64,000 nucleotides of DNA from Gimesia chilikensis (GTDB lineage: Bacteria; Planctomycetota; Planctomycetia; Planctomycetales; Planctomycetaceae), in the NCBI RefSeq assembly GCF_007744075.1, contig NZ_CP036266.1, positions 8,212,564 to 8,276,563 of the forward strand, given 5' to 3'. A program made the translations under genes and the position numbers. Below, one piece after another: positions 55,431-64,000 of this stretch (within the stretch, counting starts at the first letter, position 1; each line of letters opens with the position of its first letter). The notes under the pieces were generated by a model, which did no database searches, had not been told where the DNA came from, and saw only the letters and a list, made by a program, of their open reading frames with translations.

Positions 55431-56027
55431 ATGGCAACCAGAAACAGGTTGCAGCGATCTCGCCGCACCGGAATCACACTTGTGGAATCGTTAGTCTCTG
55501 TGACCATCACAGTGATTGCCGGTACTGCTCTGTTCTCAGCCATCGGTGCTTCTCTGGGAGCCAGTTATTCGGCTCTGAACTCCAACATCGGCGCAGGCCT
55601 GGCAGATCAACTGCTGGAAGAGATGTCAGCCGTTCGATTCCCGACCTCCAGTGATTCCCGTCCCACCGCGACCGGAAACCGCAGTCAATTCAATGATCTG
55701 GATGACTATCACAAATGGTCATCCACGCCCCCTGAGAATAAGACCGGTTATGCATTGGGCAACGAGCCTCTGACCGTACTGAGCACCTACCCGATTGCCC
55801 GTCCCACACTGCTCCAGCCAGATCACGACTTTCTGCAGCGACTCACGCGAGAAGTCACCGTGGAAAAAATTCGCCTGAACAGCAGCTCGGAATGGGAAGT
55901 AACAACGAGTGACACCGATTATCGGCGCGTAACCGTCACCATCAAACTGGCGATGCAGGCCGGTGCTCCTCGACAGACCATTAAGGAAACCACACGTATT
56001 TTCAGCTATGTACCACTATCACCCTGA
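55431..56027 (+). CDS. Prepilin-like protein (GspI-type)
   Basis: A 198-residue pseudopilin. A 14-residue basic leader ends in Gly before ITLVESLVSVTITVI, the prepilin peptidase site and N-terminal helix with Glu at mature position 5. After the helix comes a polar domain. It would be trimmed and methylated by a prepilin peptidase, then assembled into a pseudopilus. It is the first gene of the operon and, unlike the next three, has no Cys/His-rich leader. Confidence 0.8.
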   Translation: MATRNRLQRSRRTGITLVESLVSVTITVIAGTALFSAIGASLGASYSALNSNIGAGLADQLLEEMSAVRFPTSSDSRPTATGNRSQFNDLDDYHKWSSTPPENKTGYALGNEPLTVLSTYPIARPTLLQPDHDFLQRLTREVTVEKIRLNSSSEWEVTTSDTDYRRVTVTIKLAMQAGAPRQTIKETTRIFSYVPLSP

Positions 56028-56037
56028 TCAACGCGAG

Positions 56038-56922
56038 ATGAAAACACACCGTGCGAGTGACTGCCATTCGGACTGCGTTCGCTGCTGCGCAGGCACAGCT
56101 CTTCGCGCGAGGGGCTTTACTCTGGTGGAACTGCTGATGGCCATGTCGATCTCGGCAATTCTGGTCATGGCACTTGCGGGAATCGTCACCGCCACTCAAT
56201 CCGCCTGGAGACACACGCAGGGAATAGAAGATTCGCAGGCCGAAATCAACGCGTCCTTCGATCGGATGCGGATGATGATCTCGCAGGCTGGTATTTACCA
56301 GGTAAATGGACAGGCTCCCGAAGTGGGGCTGGCAGTCGTGACCCGCGCCTGGAATTACATTGATGTCCCGGACATTCTGGTGGTGTGGTCCGGTGGACGG
56401 AACGGGGGGATCAGCCAGAATGGAACCTTAAACCGGCTGCCCCGGATGAACGAAATTTTGATTTACACTTCGGATCCCGCAGACGCGCATCAGTTTGTCG
56501 AAATCGCGTTGCCCGATTCTTCGGCGGAGATCGACTTTAACAGTTCTGCTTTCGACAACACGATTCGCACAGCGATCCAATCCAGCCAGGCAGAAAAGGC
56601 GTTACTGAGCAAGCGGCTGAAGAACAGTCAGTACCTGCTCTCGGGAAGCCCGTGGGGACCAACGGCGTCGAATCTGATCTTCACGATTACCCGTACTCCC
56701 GATGATGCGAGTCTGCAGGCCACGACTCCCGGCACGAGTGACTGGATGAATCTTCCCTGGCCGCAGGGCACCGTGAGTGCAACCAGCGGACTGCGTCAGG
56801 TGACCGTGAATTATGAAATCCAGTTTGAGACCGCAGAACAGAACACGTTAACCGACATCAACTCGGAAACCGCATTACCGTTTTTTGGATCCAGTTCGAG
56901 GTTGTATGCGTACACACCATAA
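56038..56922 (+). CDS. Prepilin-like protein (GspJ-type), Cys-rich leader
   Basis: A 294-residue pseudopilin. The leader is 26 residues long and has four Cys (positions 9, 13, 16, 17) and two His before the Gly of G-FTLVELLMAMSISAI. The mature helix and a large domain follow. ATG 56038 starts ten bases after the previous stop. The long Cys-rich leader is odd for this family, which usually has six to fifteen residues. The next gene overlaps its end by 17 bases. Confidence 0.8.
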   Translation: MKTHRASDCHSDCVRCCAGTALRARGFTLVELLMAMSISAILVMALAGIVTATQSAWRHTQGIEDSQAEINASFDRMRMMISQAGIYQVNGQAPEVGLAVVTRAWNYIDVPDILVVWSGGRNGGISQNGTLNRLPRMNEILIYTSDPADAHQFVEIALPDSSAEIDFNSSAFDNTIRTAIQSSQAEKALLSKRLKNSQYLLSGSPWGPTASNLIFTITRTPDDASLQATTPGTSDWMNLPWPQGTVSATSGLRQVTVNYEIQFETAEQNTLTDINSETALPFFGSSSRLYAYTP

Positions 56923-58873
56923 ACTCCTGAAGGCCTGCCTGCGACAACATGGCTCGGTGCATCAGCACTGCCATGACCGCTCAAAGTGCGCGCCGCGATC
57001 TGGAGTTTCGCTGATCCTGGTGATGTTCGCCTTGAGCATGTCGCTGGTCTTAACATACTCATTCATTCAGACACAAAGCGTACAGACTCAAATCTCCGCT
57101 AATGGATCACGTCGCGACCTGGCACGGAATGCAGCACGGGCCGGCATTTCAGATGCTCTTAACCGACTGAATTCACTTGACTGGCAAGGCGTCAGTGATC
57201 AATACGAGCGACCATTTCAAGCGGACGCGGATGGCGATTGCCGTTATGCTGTTTCTTTCGCCGCCGTTGGTAATTCGCTGAGTTCGGTACTCGAACTCAA
57301 CGTCTCTTCGCGGGGAACCTGGACGTCAGCCGCCGATTCCAACATGAAATCAGAACACGAGATCACTGCCCGGGTTCGGCTGGTACCGCGAATTCAGGGA
57401 CGGACGATTCTGCCGGGCGACTCTGCGGTGGCTTCTGACCAGATCAACAATGACGGCGACTTCGATCGTGTCACAGACTATGTGCTGTTCGCAGAGCAGG
57501 GTTACACATCACTCAACTTCGATCCGGCTACTCGCTTCGACGGGAACATCTGGATCTACGACCAATACAACATGTTCAACGATCCGGCCTGGAGTTCTTC
57601 GGTTCGAGATACTTATCTGGAAGATGTGGGGAACCGGTTTGTTGCGTTTCCCGAGGGTGCGACCAGCCTGTCGGATGCCCGGATCTCCGCGCCCCACCCG
57701 ATTGCGGGGAACGTCACTTTTTATAACTACCCGAATTACGCGGTCCGCGATGATCTGTCTGACCTGAAAGTGAGCTGGTCCACGACAGGTGAGCGATTGA
57801 CCATTCCCAGCACCGACTATGCCGCTTTCTCCTCTTATCGACTGTATGAAGGGGGTCCTCTATATCAGGCTGAACGGTTGGGTTCGACTCTGTATAACCG
57901 GACTTTGAAACCGACGGCCGACAACCCCCTGGGCATCTATTATCGCTCGGGAAATCTAAGCGTGTATGACAGCGTGACCATTCAGGGAACGCTGGTCTGT
58001 ACGGGGAAAATCTATTTTTATGGCAAACAGATCCACCTGACCGCCTTCAACTGGAAAGACGATAGTGGAGACGCCATCGTGACGGATTCTCAACTCTGGC
58101 CCCAGTTACCCAGCATGGTCGCCAGCAACATTGAGTTCGAACGTGAGACGCAGACCACCGTCGAAGGTGCCATCGTCTGTCAGGGGAATGTGAAAGGGGG
58201 CGGCTGCTCGCTCAGCTATCCTTCCGCACTCAATATCAGTCTGAGTGGTACGGCGACAGCGGTTCCCCAAGGCCAACCTTACAGCACGATTCAGTTACAG
58301 GAATACAAAATTCTCAGCAGCCTGACATCGAATGGCGACTATGCGATCTGGCTGGAAACGACGGGTACGGGGAACACGGGCACAACGGGCAGCTGGTATC
58401 CCATCGTTGCTTTTGACCACGGTCAGCAGCAGTTGACGGTTCGGGGAGAAATCGAACAGTCCACCCCCACCTCTTATCGCATTGAACGACACAAACGCAA
58501 CCTGATTCAAATTCGTGGTCCGGTCTGTGCAGAAACTTTTGATTTCAACCGGATCAACGAATGGGTGCTGTACAGCTCTCTCTGGAACGACCGGAAAAGC
58601 AACTGGAATTATACGAATTATCTGAGAAGTATTCTGGGAATGAGCGACATCGGCTTCAGTGAATGGCTGGAGTACCCGGGCAACTTTGCCGGCTGGGACA
58701 GTTACTACCAGACCTACGGAATCAGCCTTGAACCAACGCTGCAGATCCAAAACCTCGTCGAACGGGAATACCGCTGGGAGCCTCCGCTGTTTCAACCCTA
58801 CGACGGTGGCGACGCCAACCCGGAACTCGCCGGATATCGCTGGTCATTGATTGAGTGGAACGAAACAAACTAA
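56906..58873 (+). CDS. PilX/GspK-like pseudopilin, Cys/His-rich leader
   Basis: A 655-residue protein, much longer than most pilins. The 33-residue leader contains three Cys (11, 22, 28) and six His before SG-VSLILVMFALSMSLVL, which lacks the Glu-5, as in GspK. The large mature domain begins with an NAARAGISDALNRL-like region typical of PilX. It could cap the pseudopilus tip. ATG 56906 overlaps the previous gene, so coupling is likely. Confidence 0.8.
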   Translation: MRTHHKLLKACLRQHGSVHQHCHDRSKCAPRSGVSLILVMFALSMSLVLTYSFIQTQSVQTQISANGSRRDLARNAARAGISDALNRLNSLDWQGVSDQYERPFQADADGDCRYAVSFAAVGNSLSSVLELNVSSRGTWTSAADSNMKSEHEITARVRLVPRIQGRTILPGDSAVASDQINNDGDFDRVTDYVLFAEQGYTSLNFDPATRFDGNIWIYDQYNMFNDPAWSSSVRDTYLEDVGNRFVAFPEGATSLSDARISAPHPIAGNVTFYNYPNYAVRDDLSDLKVSWSTTGERLTIPSTDYAAFSSYRLYEGGPLYQAERLGSTLYNRTLKPTADNPLGIYYRSGNLSVYDSVTIQGTLVCTGKIYFYGKQIHLTAFNWKDDSGDAIVTDSQLWPQLPSMVASNIEFERETQTTVEGAIVCQGNVKGGGCSLSYPSALNISLSGTATAVPQGQPYSTIQLQEYKILSSLTSNGDYAIWLETTGTGNTGTTGSWYPIVAFDHGQQQLTVRGEIEQSTPTSYRIERHKRNLIQIRGPVCAETFDFNRINEWVLYSSLWNDRKSNWNYTNYLRSILGMSDIGFSEWLEYPGNFAGWDSYYQTYGISLEPTLQIQNLVEREYRWEPPLFQPYDGGDANPELAGYRWSLIEWNETN

Positions 58874-58884
58874 ACGACAGAACC

Positions 58885-59532
58885 ATGATTAACAGCCGAC
58901 ACCAACCAACCTGGGAACACAGCAGAGGGGCCTGCAGCATGCAGTGCACCCGACCGCGGGACCTGCGCACGGTGCAGAATCAATGTGGACGTTCGGGGTT
59001 CACGCTGGTTGAAGTGTTGATTGTGGTCGTACTGATTTCGATCCTGGCTTCGGTCTCGCTGCTTTCCATTGACTCGAGTACATCACACTCCCTGGAGACC
59101 ACCGCGCGGATGCTGGTGGCTGACCTGCGGCTGGCCCGAAATCATGCGATTCAGTTCAACACCGAATACACGGTGGAATTCGATCTCAATACGCAGACAT
59201 ACGAAATCGTACACAGCGGGGCAGGTACCGCACCTGTGCCTGAGAACAGCCTGGCGGGGTCATCCGCAGACAAAACGAAATACATCCAATCCGTACAGAA
59301 AGATACTTTGAACCTGCCCGATCGGGTCGTCATCAGCCAGATCTATCTGAAGACTTCTGACACCGACGTGCGGGACCTGGCCTTCGGACCTATGGGAGGC
59401 ACCGGGCCGGGACGCAGCGAAGATACCATGATTGTCATCTCCACGACTCGCAACGGGACCACCTTTTCCATCCCGATTACGGTCTCCTGGATTACAGGCC
59501 AGGCGTGGGCAGACGAAATACAGACCAACTGA
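58885..59532 (+). CDS. GspH/FimT-like pseudopilin, Cys-rich leader
   Basis: A 215-residue protein. A 38-residue leader has three Cys (17, 21, 34) and two His before G-FTLVEVLIVVVLISILASV. The rest resembles GspH/FimT minor pilins: RMLVADLRLARNHAIQFN after the helix. ATG 58885 is chosen; a TTG at 58855 overlaps the previous stop. The leader is far longer than needed for cleavage and shares its Cys-rich nature with two others. Confidence 0.82.
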   Translation: MINSRHQPTWEHSRGACSMQCTRPRDLRTVQNQCGRSGFTLVEVLIVVVLISILASVSLLSIDSSTSHSLETTARMLVADLRLARNHAIQFNTEYTVEFDLNTQTYEIVHSGAGTAPVPENSLAGSSADKTKYIQSVQKDTLNLPDRVVISQIYLKTSDTDVRDLAFGPMGGTGPGRSEDTMIVISTTRNGTTFSIPITVSWITGQAWADEIQTN

Positions 59533-59571
59533 AACTAGAGAAATACCTGATAATAGACAGAATCAATCAAC

Positions 59572-60645
59572 ATGATTTCCTTACCTCGTTCACAATATAC
59601 GCCCATCGGTTTGCAGCTGGGCCCCAGTTCGGCCACGCTGGTGCAGTTGACCGGCCCGAAACAGAATCGGGTCGTGCATGCCATCGCCCAGGAGCAGTTC
59701 GATCTGGATGACCGACTCACTGCCGATGAACGCGACACAAAGATCGCCGCTGAACTACGGCGGATTCTGGTTGACCACCATTTCAAAGGCCGCCGTGTGA
59801 TCAGCTGTCTGGGTTCCCAGGAACTGTTCATTCAAAACGTGAGACTGCCTCAACTGCCGACCGAAGAAATCGCGAAAGTGGTCGCCTGGGAGGCGGAAGA
59901 ACGTCTGCCTTACCCGGTTGCGGAAGCGGAAATCCGTCATCTGCCTGCAGGACAGGTACGACAGGAATCAAACACCAAGCAGGAAGTGATCCTGCTGGCC
60001 TGTCACAACGGAATACTGGAGCGGCATTTGAATCTGCTGGAACAGGCGGGACTGACTGCAGAGGCGATTGATGTTGAGCCATCGGCCACGCTGCGTTGTT
60101 TTCATGATGAAAAACGCGAGCTGCAACTGAACTCGGTGAGCTGTTATCTGAATTTTGGTGACGCCGCCACCACCGTGATTTTTGCCGATCAGCAGAACGT
60201 ACTGTTTCTGAAATACATTATGCAGGGGAGTAATCACCTGGACCGGGCCGTGGCTGACAATCTGGATCTGCCGCTGACCGAGGCAATTCGCCTGCGAAAG
60301 ATCGTGACTAATTCTCCGACGCTGGATGCCAGTGATGAGCTGCACCGATCGGTGATTGATTCGATCCGCTCACTGCTGGAATCGATCAGCACAGAAGTGG
60401 AGAACTGCCTGCGATATTACAAAGTGACTTTCCGCGGAAAGAAACTGGACCAACTGGTGGTGACGGGTAACGAATCGAGTCCGTGGCTGATCGACTTTCT
60501 TTCCGAGCGACTGAATACGGACTGCCGGATGGGCAACCCGTTCGAGCGTCTGAAGAGCTGGCCGACATCCACTTCGATTCTGGAACGACCTGGCAGATGG
60601 AGTACCGCCATGGGCCTGGCCATGAAAGAAAGTTCCGACAAATAA
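59572..60645 (+). CDS. pilM: PilM-like type IV pilus assembly protein
   Basis: A 357-residue actin-like cytoplasmic protein. The PilM pattern is seen: an N-terminal IGLQLGPSSATLVQL, VISCLGSQELFIQNVRLPQL, then VVAWEAEERLPYPV and the nucleotide region YLNFGDAATTVIFADQ. It binds the N-terminus of PilN to anchor the inner-membrane alignment complex. The start follows the GspH-like gene by about 40 bases. Confidence 0.88.
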   Translation: MISLPRSQYTPIGLQLGPSSATLVQLTGPKQNRVVHAIAQEQFDLDDRLTADERDTKIAAELRRILVDHHFKGRRVISCLGSQELFIQNVRLPQLPTEEIAKVVAWEAEERLPYPVAEAEIRHLPAGQVRQESNTKQEVILLACHNGILERHLNLLEQAGLTAEAIDVEPSATLRCFHDEKRELQLNSVSCYLNFGDAATTVIFADQQNVLFLKYIMQGSNHLDRAVADNLDLPLTEAIRLRKIVTNSPTLDASDELHRSVIDSIRSLLESISTEVENCLRYYKVTFRGKKLDQLVVTGNESSPWLIDFLSERLNTDCRMGNPFERLKSWPTSTSILERPGRWSTAMGLAMKESSDK

Positions 60646-60650
60646 CACAT

Positions 60651-60672
60651 GTCTCAGAGATACCTCTGAGAC
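60651..60672 (+). repeat. Intergenic hairpin between pilM and pilN
   Basis: GTCTCAGAG (60651-60659) pairs perfectly with CTCTGAGAC (60664-60672) around a four-base loop. No T-run follows, so it is not a terminator; it may stabilise or process the mRNA. Confidence 0.6.
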
Positions 60673-60747
60673 AAACCATATTCCAACAAGATAGCTACCA
60701 GCGAATCCGAGAGCCGGATTTGTCAGCAACCCGTTAAGGGCGAGATC

Positions 60748-61482
60748 ATGATACCTGAAATTGATTTTTTACCTGCCAGTTATCGCGAAGTGCGACGACG
60801 ACACCGGAACCGGATCTGGCGTCGTTCGATTGTCGTCATCTTCCTCACACTGGTCACCTTGAGCACCGTGCGACAGCGGGAGATCCAGCACGAACTGCAG
60901 TCGAAAAAGGAAACGCTGGAAAAGCACATCCAGCAGATGCATGAGCAATTGCAGGACCCTGCACGGCTGACACAGCAGATTGAGCTTGCCGACGTGCGGG
61001 CCGATCTGCTGGCCGGGTTGCTGCTGGATGAATCACCGGCGCAACTCCTGGCGATCACCAGCCACTCTCTGCCCGAATATGTCTCGTTAAACGAGTTTCA
61101 ATTCCTGTTTGAAAAAGTGGCGGGTAAAGAAAAGCCGACGAATGTCAAACAGAAAAAAGCACCAGAGAACGTGGTTCCTGAAAAGCTGGATCTCGAGAAG
61201 CTGAAACAGCACCGGACGGACGAACAACTGGTGCTGCTGGTGCAGGGGATTGCCCCCGATCATCTTTCGATCTCCGATTATATGTCAAACCTGGATCGAC
61301 TGGGCGTGTTTAAAGCCATTGATCTGATTCAATCCAATGAGACGATGTTCGAAGGAGAACCGATGCGGCAGTTCCGGCTTCGTATCGTGGTGAAAGCACC
61401 AGGTATGTTTGCTCCCCCCCTTGATCACCGGTTGACCGCCGGCCTGGATCAGTCTTTGACAGGAGGTTTTGGCCATGAATGA
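60748..61482 (+). CDS. pilN: PilN-like pilus assembly protein
   Basis: A 244-residue inner-membrane protein. IDFLP near the N-terminus is the PilN motif that inserts into PilM. One membrane helix follows at about residues 26-41, then a coiled-coil rich part and a ferredoxin-like domain. Its end overlaps pilO by eight bases. It forms a heterodimer with PilO. Confidence 0.85.
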   Translation: MIPEIDFLPASYREVRRRHRNRIWRRSIVVIFLTLVTLSTVRQREIQHELQSKKETLEKHIQQMHEQLQDPARLTQQIELADVRADLLAGLLLDESPAQLLAITSHSLPEYVSLNEFQFLFEKVAGKEKPTNVKQKKAPENVVPEKLDLEKLKQHRTDEQLVLLVQGIAPDHLSISDYMSNLDRLGVFKAIDLIQSNETMFEGEPMRQFRLRIVVKAPGMFAPPLDHRLTAGLDQSLTGGFGHE

Positions 61483-62083
61483 AAAATTACGACGCGACAG
61501 CCTGATCACCATCATCAGCCTGGCGGTAGTGGTCGCCTTGTTTACCTTTGTGATTTACCTGCCGGGGCTCAAGAGCAAGCAGCAGCTTAACAAGCAGATC
61601 GCCTCCATCCAGGAAGAGATCCGCGCGATTCCCACCAAGGTTGAACAGCTGGAACTACTGCAGAAGGAATTGCAGCAGCGCGAGGCATTCATCAATCGCA
61701 TGAAAAAACATATCCCCACGGATAAAGATACGCACCGGGTTCTGCAGCGGGTGGCACAGCTGGCAAATAGTTCCTCGCTGACGGTTTCTTCTCTAAACCC
61801 TGGTGAGCCTGTGCCTTATGCAACTTATCTGAGGCAGCCTTTCACCGTCAATATAAGTGGACCTTACAAGGGGCTGATCCAGTTTCTGAATGGACTGGAT
61901 ACCGATAGTCGGCTGTTTACCGTCTCAAATCTCATGCTCACTAGTCAAAATAGCGAAAACAAGAAGTTTGTCAAAGGGACCATCGAACTGTCAGTTTACG
62001 TATTACGCGATACAGAGAGTGATTTTTCCGATTTTAAGGAAAATAGGGTCAGCCAGTCCTTTCTTACGACCGATAAAAGATAA
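61475..62083 (+). CDS. pilO: PilO-like pilus assembly protein
   Basis: A 202-residue inner-membrane protein. One membrane helix at about residues 11-30 precedes a coiled coil (LKSKQQLNKQIASIQEEIRA) and a ferredoxin-like domain. AGGAGG lies eight bases before ATG 61475, inside the end of pilN. It pairs with PilN and connects to PilP. Confidence 0.85.
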   Translation: MNEKLRRDSLITIISLAVVVALFTFVIYLPGLKSKQQLNKQIASIQEEIRAIPTKVEQLELLQKELQQREAFINRMKKHIPTDKDTHRVLQRVAQLANSSSLTVSSLNPGEPVPYATYLRQPFTVNISGPYKGLIQFLNGLDTDSRLFTVSNLMLTSQNSENKKFVKGTIELSVYVLRDTESDFSDFKENRVSQSFLTTDKR

Positions 62084-62206
62084 AGAGACACTCCCCTTCA
62101 AGCTATCCCTGAGGTGAACTTCGAAAACAGGCGTTCTCGCTTATGAACCGAAATTAGATCCGTTTCCCTTCTTGCAGTCATCTATTCCAGATGTGGTGAA
62201 CTACAC

Positions 62207-62866
62207 GTGAAATCGTTCAGCCAACAATTAGTACACGATTTGAAGGTCAGCTGGCAGAAAACCCTGATGTTAGGGCTGTTACTGCTGGTCGGTCTGTACT
62301 TCTGGATTCCACCTCTCTATCGCGCCATGCGGGGCACATCAGCCCCAGAATTAACGCCTGCGAAAGTGAGTCCGGCACCGATTCCACAACGTCCTCCGGT
62401 CGAGACAGAGATGAGTTTCACCCAGCTCGATCCCAAAGAAACCACACTTCACTCCTGGGAACAGTTCGATTCGCTGATGCACACTGATCCGCTGGTACAG
62501 TCGGTGCAGATGGGAGCGATTCAACGCAATCCTTTTGAAGTGAATCGGGACCAGTTCTCGCCCCCCATTCTGTTTGCCGAAGAGCCGCCCGAAACAGAAC
62601 CCAAGCAGGTTCAGGTGGAGAAACAGGAACCGGAAATCAAGGCACTGCCCGACGAGATCGTATTGACAACTACGATCATCGGTAAATTTCGCAAGGCGGC
62701 GATGATCAACAAAAAACTGTATTACGAAGGTAAACCATTCCAGTATGACAATGTGACCTATGTTCTGGAACGGGTCGCAGACCGGAGTGTGATTTTGCGG
62801 CAGGGTGATCAGACATTTGAATTAAAAATTCAAAACGATCCTTCCGCATTTATTAAATTTGAATAA
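62207..62866 (+). CDS. PilP-like protein, membrane-anchored
   Basis: A 219-residue protein starting with GTG. A transmembrane helix lies at about residues 20-37 instead of the lipobox of usual PilP. A Pro/Glu-rich linker follows, and the C-terminal 80 residues (VLTTTIIGKFRKAAMIN, then YEGKPFQYDNVTYVLERV) resemble the PilP/GspC homology domain that binds the secretin N-domains. It sits between pilO and the secretin gene, as PilP does. Confidence 0.72.
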   Translation: MKSFSQQLVHDLKVSWQKTLMLGLLLLVGLYFWIPPLYRAMRGTSAPELTPAKVSPAPIPQRPPVETEMSFTQLDPKETTLHSWEQFDSLMHTDPLVQSVQMGAIQRNPFEVNRDQFSPPILFAEEPPETEPKQVQVEKQEPEIKALPDEIVLTTTIIGKFRKAAMINKKLYYEGKPFQYDNVTYVLERVADRSVILRQGDQTFELKIQNDPSAFIKFE

Positions 62867-62931
62867 TCAGACGGTTCGCATCACAGGCTGATTCTCAACT
62901 GATTCGAACGATCACGGATGATGGTCGAAAC

Positions 62932-64000
62932 ATGAAACGACAATATTTTATTCCGGCTTTCTGGGCAATGCTGACAGGTCTTTCGCTGCTGTTAATCGCA
63001 GCCATGACCGACGTCAAAACACCAGAGTCCCTGTTTATCTCACCTCACCATGCGCGGACTGCGCGCAGTGCGGCACCGCAGCAACAGGCTCCCACGAATA
63101 GAGAGCCTCTGCTTGAGGTTTCAGATAATACAGCTGCTTCTACGCCGGCCCCTCAGCCTGCGCCTGCGCAGCAAGTCGTTGTGACAGCACAACCTGAGCG
63201 GCAGCCTGAAATTAAAACCGTGGCCCGTACCGTGCAGGCGACACCAGTGCCACAGTATGTCACACCCGAAGTCAAGACAGCAGCGAACGCATCTCGGACC
63301 GTACAGACGCGGACGCTTGTCGATCCCACACTGGAACAGCCGAGCGAAACTCCATCCACACCGAAGCGTTCCCGCGCGATCCAGTTTCACCTGGCTGAGG
63401 AAGTACAAGCTGAGCGCGTGGATCCCACTGAGAAGAAAATGGAAATGCGGCTTGCCAGCCTGACCCGTCAGGTCGATCGGCTGACCAATCTGCAGTTGGA
63501 AGTGCAGCAGCAGTCCAAAATGGAACTGGCTCAGAATACGGATCGTCTGGAACAGGCGACCAAGCTCCTGCAACAGATGCAGCAGATGAATCAATTGCGT
63601 GATCTCGAACGTAAACTGGACGGGATGCAGGACAAAGCCGACGCAGCTGCACAGCCGAAAACGCCTGCACCACAGGCCACAGCACCGCAGGCTCCCGCTG
63701 CCAGCGAGACCAGCGCCCCTGCCGATTCCAAAGCGAAAAAAGAGCCGGTTCTGAAAGTCAGCCCTGATAAGGGAGCCGGGGAAACTTTCTCCCTGCAGAT
63801 CCAGGATGCGGAAATCATGCAGGTTCTGGACATGCTGGGGGAACTCTCGGGCATGAATATCCTGGCCGGGCAGAGCGTTTCGGGGACAATCACAGCGAAC
63901 CTCAAGAATGTCACGCCGTTGCAGGCCCTGGATGCCATCCTGCGTTCGCGCGAGTTGACTTCAGAAAAAGAAGGGGAATTCATCTACGTGATGACCCAGG
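62932..64000 (+). CDS. Secretin (PilQ/GspD-like), cut by right edge
   Basis: ATG at 62932; the reading frame is open to the right edge (356 codons seen). A signal-like hydrophobic stretch at residues 7-26 is followed by a Pro/Ala/Gln-rich region, a coiled coil at about 167-233, and a secretin N-domain from about 284: FSLQIQDAEIMQVLDMLGEL, then GTITANLKNVTPLQALDAIL. The secretin pore domain would lie beyond the window. The coiled-coil segment is unusual for secretins. Gene order after PilP supports it. Confidence 0.85.
   Translation, partial: MKRQYFIPAFWAMLTGLSLLLIAAMTDVKTPESLFISPHHARTARSAAPQQQAPTNREPLLEVSDNTAASTPAPQPAPAQQVVVTAQPERQPEIKTVARTVQATPVPQYVTPEVKTAANASRTVQTRTLVDPTLEQPSETPSTPKRSRAIQFHLAEEVQAERVDPTEKKMEMRLASLTRQVDRLTNLQLEVQQQSKMELAQNTDRLEQATKLLQQMQQMNQLRDLERKLDGMQDKADAAAQPKTPAPQATAPQAPAASETSAPADSKAKKEPVLKVSPDKGAGETFSLQIQDAEIMQVLDMLGELSGMNILAGQSVSGTITANLKNVTPLQALDAILRSRELTSEKEGEFIYVMTQ

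Overview
The window looks like chromosomal DNA of a planctomycete close to Gimesia/Planctomyces. This is inferred from gene content, not from a database match: two secreted PQQ-type beta-propeller proteins, a formylglycine sulfatase, a Tat-exported sugar isomerase/epimerase-like TIM-barrel protein, a Tat-exported ceramidase-like hydrolase, LL-diaminopimelate aminotransferase, many small secreted or membrane proteins of unknown function, and a locus mixing type II secretion pseudopilins with type IV pilus PilMNOP genes. I saw no rRNA, tRNA, CRISPR array, transposase or phage gene. The DNA looks like ordinary chromosome, with short operons separated by clear hairpin terminators.

Layout. 0-5 kb: small membrane, ankyrin and HEAT-repeat proteins, then an AraC regulator. 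5-12 kb: a secreted beta-propeller, a GNAT acetyltransferase, an ECF sigma factor overlapping a membrane protein gene, an ArsR regulator with a palindromic operator and a periplasmic rhodanese, and a second beta-propeller. 12.5-25 kb: isocitrate dehydrogenase, an Mpo1-like protein, a TolC-like outer-membrane protein, a WYL regulator, hisI behind a structured leader, a ceramidase-like hydrolase, a QueD-like enzyme, ribosomal proteins S18 and S14, an SDR, NAD(P)H-hydrate epimerase and a Crp/Fnr regulator. 25-29 kb: a membrane zinc-finger protein whose ribosome-binding site lies in a hairpin, scpB, and three tandem paralogues of an unknown secreted, C-terminally anchored family. 29-35 kb: a minus-strand run of small genes including AlkB-like, macro-domain, NUDIX and ADP-ribosylglycohydrolase-like proteins, then SUKH and SIMPL proteins. 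35-47 kb: aroE, metF, ahcY, the TIM-barrel protein, a fatty acid desaturase, a sulfatase, SlyX, an esterase-like protein and a ThiF/MoeB enzyme. 47-54 kb: an FKBP isomerase, dapL, a membrane protein, ygfZ and an exported isoaspartyl methyltransferase. 54-64 kb: a HEAT lipoprotein, a candidate structured RNA, and a nine-gene pseudopilin/PilMNOP/secretin operon cut by the right edge.

Working together: metF and ahcY are divergent genes of the methyl cycle. The macro, NUDIX and ADP-ribosylglycohydrolase genes could act on ADP-ribose and its adducts. The terminal operon would build an inner-membrane platform, pseudopilus and outer-membrane secretin. The best candidates for something undescribed are the structured RNA ahead of the pilin operon, the Cys/His-rich prepilin leaders, the tandem paralogue family, and the hairpin that hides a Shine-Dalgarno sequence.
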